From Enoplolaimus lenunculus (lineage: Eukaryota > Nematoda > Enoplea > Enoplida > Thoracostomopsidae): DNA of 64,000 nt. Where the stretch lies: NCBI GenBank assembly GCA_030248215.1, contig JASANG010003964.1, forward strand, positions 186,001-250,000, given 5' to 3'. The position numbers were made by a program, and so were the translations under genes. The notes beneath the pieces are model-generated. The model was given only the letters and a program-made list of their open reading frames with translations, was not told the origin of the DNA and did no database searches. Below, one piece after another: positions 58,029 through 64,000 of this stretch (positions are counted from its first letter, which is position 1; each line of letters starts with the position of its first letter).

Positions 58029-60589
58029 TTTGCGATGTGTCAAAATTGTTCCGTACACAAATTGACGCAAAATCAACACTTTTGAGTTAATTAATAGTGA
58101 CGGTGATGGACCAAAATTGATTATAGCAAAACGACAGATATTTTGACAGCGTTGACACTGTGTAACAAAATGTTGTCGTCAGGAATATATATGGAATAGT
58201 TTGAGGTAAATTATTATTTCTGTAGGACAAAGTAGATCTGAAATTTATAAATATAATCATATGGTTTGTTTCGTTGTATTAGTAAGTGTGGCACCTGTAC
58301 AATTTGTCTCCTATACACATAAGTTTATGCAATAAACCTGAGTACACGTCGGTAGTCAGCTGACCTACCTGGGTGGGGGGCGAAAATTTTCAGTAGGGGC
58401 ACCCCGATGCCCAACTTGGGTACCGACCCGCCTGACTGTAAAAGTTATGTCTTGATCTGATAGTGTCGATTATATACGGATTGGAAGAGAGTCAAGAGCC
58501 TTAAGTAGTAGTAACGGGAACCTTAATTTGCATATGTGTTTAAACAGTGAGTGCAGCCGTGCATCCTAAGATTTTCGCGAAATAACCAATTTTGAACAGT
58601 AAAAATAACACAATTTTAGTTATTTCTATAACGGAAACGGACACCAAATTTTACCGGAAACGGATATTCAGTTACGCCCTGTCAAAATTTGTTTCAATAA
58701 GTTCAATGCAGACATAAAGTGAAATTAAATATTCCACCGTTAAAGTTTCAAAAAGTTAACTGAAACTACCGTAGCGAACAGTTGACACCATCCTTTAAAA
58801 TTAACTACTAAAAATCCTAGAAATGCTACCACAATGCAGTGCAAGAAAAACATACAACAGTTCGGAAACGGGCATTTCAAAACGAAAATGAACTCAGCTT
58901 CACCGAAGTTAAAAGCTATATTAATTGCTCGCAACTCCATGCGAACATTGTTGAAAGGCAACTTCCGCCACCCAGCACACCACAGTTGTTGTACGGCGAT
59001 TTTTTTTCGGCAATTTCCATTGAAGTCTCTCCGCCTCTCCTTACAACAAACGTAGCGTCGCCGCTGATGCTGTGTGCGTCCCACTTTGCAAATATAAACA
59101 AGGATTACGGTAGTAGCAAATATGGATGATGGATGGATTGCTCAAACGTGAAATAAAGTTTTATGGGAGGGACCCGTTTTATTAGCGAACCCAGAGGAAG
59201 AGCGAGGGGCGCGCGCCTCCCTGTTAGAAATTATGTTACGATAAAATAGTACGGTCACCTAACAATTTTCACCCTCGGAAAATTGGCACATATATAGAAG
59301 AAAGAGTGAAAATTGTGTTTCATAAATTTAACTAGCGCATCTGCCCCCCGTCTGAAATTTTTGGGCCTGACGCTGATTAGGCGCGTTAGGGGCCTAAAAT
59401 AGTTTCGGGAAAAGAATGCAAGTATTTCAAATGACTTACAAGCGAAGCGACACTTTTCGGGCAAAAGCAAAATTTTTAGCAGGCCGAACCAGAGATGGAA
59501 GTCGGAAAGTAAGCGGTCGGTCCCTTACTGTGTTGAGGGGCCGGCCAGAATTTTACCGCACCACGGGGGAGGCCACCCCGCATAGGCCAAAAATCAGACA
59601 AAAATTGTAACAAAAATTTCTCTCGGTTTTAAAAATTTTAGCTCAAATGTAGGAGCTGAAAACGTTTTCGCCAGACTGAGAATCTAAATTATTGGCCCTG
59701 CTTCGGTTTTAGGAAAAAGCCGGGAACACGGGGTTTTGAAGAAATATTCGGCTCGACCAACGAATTTCAAAAATATATTTATAATTTGACAAAATTCCGA
59801 CAATTTTTTTTATTTTTTGGCCAAAGGGTCTGCTTCCCTTATGAAAAAATCCAAGTATATAAACTTAGCCTAGTATTCAAAAATCTTGATCGGGGATGTG
59901 GACATAGAATAAAAACTATCGTTTGGTGTCACAAGATTGCCCTATCATATTGCTCAGAAACGTTACAGATATACATTTGCACTTTCATCAGAAACGCAAA
60001 ATTCTAAGTGCACCTCTGTGTATCGCAATTGTAAAAGCTCTTAGTGGTTTAACCAAACACACCAAACGACGAAAATTCGTTAATAACTTGCAGCATTCTG
60101 ACTGGATGCCAACGCCGTTTCAGCGACCGCCACCTTCCTGCTTATTAAGGTGGCAAATTTGCAATAGCTGGAGCAGAGATGAAAGCGAACGGCCTGAGGC
60201 TTCTTATCCCCGTCGCGCTCCGCAAGGGATTTTTAACAGCTGCCGCATGGGGGTCTCATGAGTAAACCGTGCTCTACTTGTCCCACAAAAATATTCAGTT
60301 AAATACCGAAAAATGAACAGCATTTCAGCGATTTTTATGCTTTTTCATATTTTTCTAACATTAAATCTATATTCTAATCTTGTGACTTAATCTGGTTCAA
60401 CATAGTTTTGACCTGAAGTTCCCTACCAATGGATAGAAAAATTCGTATGAATGAAGCAAATTTTAGTTGTTCAGGCTGTTGAAAAAATATTCAGCTTTTG
60501 AGTTGAAACTTCAAAACCGAGTGATAATATATAATTTATCTTCCGATCTTTGTCCTATTTTTGTCCTGTATGCGGTGGTCTGCTCCATA

Positions 60590-60794
60590 CACTGTAAAAA
60601 ATGGGGAGTTAAATTGACGCTGTCGGAAATAGGCTTGGCCTGACTACACAAACTGAGTCAAATTTGACTCCGCCAGAGTCAAACGTGCGACATAGTGAAT
60701 TGAATTTGACTCTGGTGGAGTCGAATTTGACTCAGTTTGTGTAGTCAGGAAAAGCCTAAGAGAGAGTCAATTTGACTCCACATTTTTTACAGTG
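60590..60794. mobile_element. TA-flanked palindromic element, CACTGTAAAAAATG ends
   Basis: Starts CACTGTAAAAAATGGGGAGT and ends ACTCCACATTTTTTACAGTG, TA on both sides. The body is a nearly perfect palindrome with GACTACACAAACTGAGTC paired to GACTCAGTTTGTGTAGTC. Confidence 0.88.
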
Positions 60795-62415
60795 TAGGAC
60801 AGTCAATTTCAACTCGCCCCATAGGACTCCACGCCCCACTTCCGTCCCTAAGTTTGGGCATGGCACTAAAATTTTGCGAACTGTGTGTATTGCTTAATTA
60901 AACAAAACGTTTAAAAGCTTTTGCTTAAATAATATTAACGTTTGAGCTGCCGACAAAAGACAGTTTTACAGAGCTGCGAAAGCTGTCGAAGATAAGAAGA
61001 TGCGCACTATTATTCCCCCCCCCCCCCCACACTTGCTGTTCACTCTCTTTCTCTCTCAGGATGGGCAGAAGGAGGCGGCATTTAATGCTTTGAAGCTGAT
61101 GCTTTAAATTATACTAATAGGGCGGATATGTGGAAAATAGTTTCTTCTTTTTGACAATTTATATCGTTACAGGCGTGTACTACGCTTTTTTCAGCTTAAT
61201 TTAGCATTGGATTGCAGTTAACATTTTAGTTATGCGAGTGGATTGCCGACGCACTGTTTAGTGGATCCAATGAGCACCACCGCCACTGGTGATTTCAACA
61301 AGACACTCAGGCTCAACTGTCCAACAGGGATCAAGACCAAACTTTTGCATTGATATTTTAGTTCAATGGTAGGGGCTAGCCAGCGTAGTAACGGCGCCTG
61401 ATTGGTTTATCAATTGGCAAATCAAAACGTTTCTCAGAACAGCACATAAAAAATCACACCATCCAAAAACACTAATATCCAATCAAAATGCGCTACGAAA
61501 CTAAATTGGCATTCACGTCGATCTACAGCATTTTGTAGCCTTCAAACCTAAATGAATCTCGTTACACTGTAGACGTGGAATTGGTTATTTTCAAGAGAAA
61601 CTATTCCCTGATCTGAGAACGGTCGCTCTGATGATATTTCTATTAGCGCTGTGCACGTGCTTAGTGATTTTCTAGCGGTTCCTTTGAGACCCAATGTACC
61701 TAATTCCATTTCCACAATATAATTCAACTAAGTCTTTTGCACGCCTTGGTCTTTTATTCAGTTAAAATTACTTCTAGGAATTTTACTTCAAGTCTTAGGC
61801 AAAAAACTTTACATGATGTCTTAGGGGGAACGCATACTTAAACCTGTGGTAGCCCACCGAGAAAAATGAGCGTGGTACGAGTCTATGCTTCAAAAATATA
61901 TCAATAAGTTTTTCTCCGCTAAGTTATCTTTTAGCCTTTTCCACTCACTTGCACGGAGAAATCTTAACTCATTTCGAATAATCTCTTCTAAAGGGCTACA
62001 TTGCAGAGTGTAAACGGATCGTAATATTAACAGAAACGGATACTGATCAAAATTACGTAAACGGGTATTGAAGTATAAAAGTTTCAAAAAATATTTTTCC
62101 TGTCAACACAATGGAGACGTGCATATATATATTCACCGAACTTTTCAAAAATATTAAATAAAAATGACGGATGCATCCGAAATTTTTAAGACTTTAGATA
62201 AATTAAATGCCGTAATTTTTATTTCATTTCAAACAATTGTAGCATATCTGTAACGAAAAATTGCGAGATAAATACGTGATTTATATAAACTAATTTTGAA
62301 TGTATAAATAACACAATTTCTTAACATTTCTATAACTGAAACGGACACTGATTTCTACCGGAAAGGGATATCCGACACCATGTTATACTGTAAGAAGACC
62401 CAATGGTATTATGTA

Positions 62416-62840
62416 CTGTATTGACCCGAACAACAGCGGGAGGGGTAATAAGAGGAGGGTCCCCATTTTGAGTCCGTTCCCTAATAAGAGTCCGTAAGCG
62501 GATAGTCCCTAAGCTCTAATTAGAGTCCATAAATGTCAATTAACCCTAATTGTAGCGCATAAATGACTCCAGAACCAAATAATTTGAGTTCGAAACTTTA
62601 AAGCGTACTTAAATTTCGAAAGTACATTCCTAAGTATAACCTTGCATTATGGCTTAAGCTATTGACACAGGAAAAATAAACGTTTAATTCAACGGATAAT
62701 TGCAGTACCGGATATATCTGTAACGAAGGGCGGCGGAGCGTGGGTTAAAAATAAATAACAGTCCGTAACCGAATAACAAGGGGAGTACCCTCTGGAGTGG
62801 CCAAATAAATTTCATCCCCCCTCTATTCGGGTCACTACAG
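62416..62840 (-). mobile_element. CTGTA-family element, TA-flanked, about 425 bp (copy 3, inverted)
   Basis: Starts CTGTATTGACCCGAACAACA and ends TCTATTCGGGTCACTACAG with TA on both sides; it is the reverse complement of the copy at 12387-12804 along its length. Confidence 0.78.
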
Positions 62841-64000
62841 TAAAGGAGTTAGGAGGACCACAACGTATACAAACAAATCAACTATTTATTAATAAACTAC
62901 AGTATCCCGAAATTTGTAAAAAGATATCGATAGAATCGACGGGTGTGGCGTGGGTTTGCCTCACTGTGTTTGTGGCGGTGATGCGAGTCGCGCTGATGAG
63001 GCGGCAACCATCAAAGAAATCGCAGCGCAACTCAAACCATCGCAAAGCGATTTTGATTGCGACAATGCGTGGCGGAAGTCGACTTTAAACAATGTTAGCG
63101 TTGAATTTGAGAATAATTGACAATGATAATAAAAACAAAATGTTGTCAGTAGCTGGCAGTATGTCATATAAATTTTAAAAGCTGACAAATTGTAAAATTT
63201 AACGCTAATAAAGTATCTCTTAAATTTGACGTAATATTTGTATTTGTATTTTTGTATTTGTTTATGGAGCACTAAATATTGGAATACATGTAGAAATTAC
63301 AATTACAGAAAATGAAACAATAGCATTGGTGCTCAATAAAATTAAGGCTAGAAAGGGAACGAAATCCACGTGCTGTCGAGGAGTAAAGGTCGCCTCGATA
63401 CAGGGCTACTATTAGCATTTGGCATAGCCAGGTTATTTTAATGCTAAGCGTCTGGAGTAGGACAGAATTTGAAACGTTTTGATTCCGATAGTCTGGTGCA
63501 TGACAAGACAAAAAGTTTATTTGGATGTACAAACTTTAAAGCCAAGCGTTCATAATCATAACGGTTTGTAACTCAAATAAAGCTTAAGCTAGAAGCAGGG
63601 CAGTATAAGTGTCCTAGTTACGTCCAACTTGAAAAATTCAGCGGATAGTTTTATTATTCAGAGTGTCGTAGCACTTATGATGCATAATTAGGTTTCGGGA
63701 TGCTACGCTGAAAGTACCTATCTGATTAGAATATTAAATGATACAAAACGAGTTTTGAATTTTAAATTCAAAGGGGTTTAGATCCGCAGGTATTTTCTTC
63801 TCTTGCTGCGCACCTACTTACGTCGAGTTAAGTTTATATTAACAGAATGCAGCGTTGGGTGTTTTGCAAGATCCAACTGTCGTAGGTAAACATGATTACC
63901 CGTTGCCGGATACGAAACAATATTAAGTGTAAATCATGTTGAATTTGTCAATTTTAACAGTATCACAATTTGTAAAGTATATATTGTCAAATATTCGTTG

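Larger units (their letters stand above)
58029..64000. other. Region upstream of Sp copy B with no recognised gene
   Basis: Promoter and 5' UTR of Sp copy B should begin here. The rest holds a GC-richer dispersed repeat (about 58930-59085 and 62950-63100), a pair of ACGGACAC/TACCGGAAA-containing repeats (58565-58690, 62310-62400), a CACTG element, a CTGTA-family element and a C-tract at 61014-61029. Short frames were not convincing. Confidence 0.5.

Noticed and set aside
1-64000. CRISPR arrays, operons or bacterial-type ribosome binding sites
   Set aside because: The gene structure is spliced and eukaryotic; the tandem repeats lack regular spacer-repeat organisation.

Overview
The window is animal nuclear DNA. 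It is AT-rich, its genes are split by GT-AG introns of about 0.2-7 kb, and most of the space between genes is small transposable elements and simple repeats. Tandem TTAGGC hexamers, the telomere unit of nematodes, occur inside one repeat family. Together with a divergent ionotropic-receptor gene this fits an ecdysozoan or other protostome, perhaps a nematode relative, but the sequence does not settle the phylum.

Six host genes can be supported. On the plus strand from left to right: the 3' eight exons of a proton-coupled amino acid transporter (SLC36/AAAP type, 4342-8926); a complete eight-exon mannose-6-phosphate isomerase (13096-17807), with zinc-ligand residues at the same numbers as in the human enzyme for three of four sites; and a two-exon ionotropic glutamate receptor-like gene (22524-31151) whose single visible intron holds a 5.9-kb element with long inverted repeats. 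On the minus strand: the last exon of an unidentified gene, possibly a secreted precursor (31794-32282), convergent with the receptor gene; and two related Sp-family zinc-finger transcription factors (38764-41740 and 55478-58028). The two Sp genes have the same two-exon structure and the same residues at the exon junction, so they are local duplicates now about 13.7 kb apart.

The genes look like ordinary neighbours rather than a pathway: nutrient uptake, sugar-phosphate metabolism, sensory or ion-channel function, and transcription control.

The spaces between genes are dominated by several non-autonomous DNA element families, each with two or more copies here: (1) elements of about 140-215 bp with GGCCAATGTAAAGA-type inverted ends and internal TTAGGC-like repeats; (2) elements of about 420 bp starting CTGTA and flanked by TA; (3) elements with TAACCC(C)TTCTCACAT inverted ends that carry a tRNA-like module; (4) hAT-like elements starting CAGGGTGCA, one with a perfect 8-bp target duplication just downstream of the isomerase gene; (5) TA-flanked palindromic elements starting CACTG; (6) elements with TTCTCAAAT ends. 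Minisatellites and TA-rich microsatellites fill much of the rest. The most unusual object is the long-inverted-repeat element in the receptor-gene intron.
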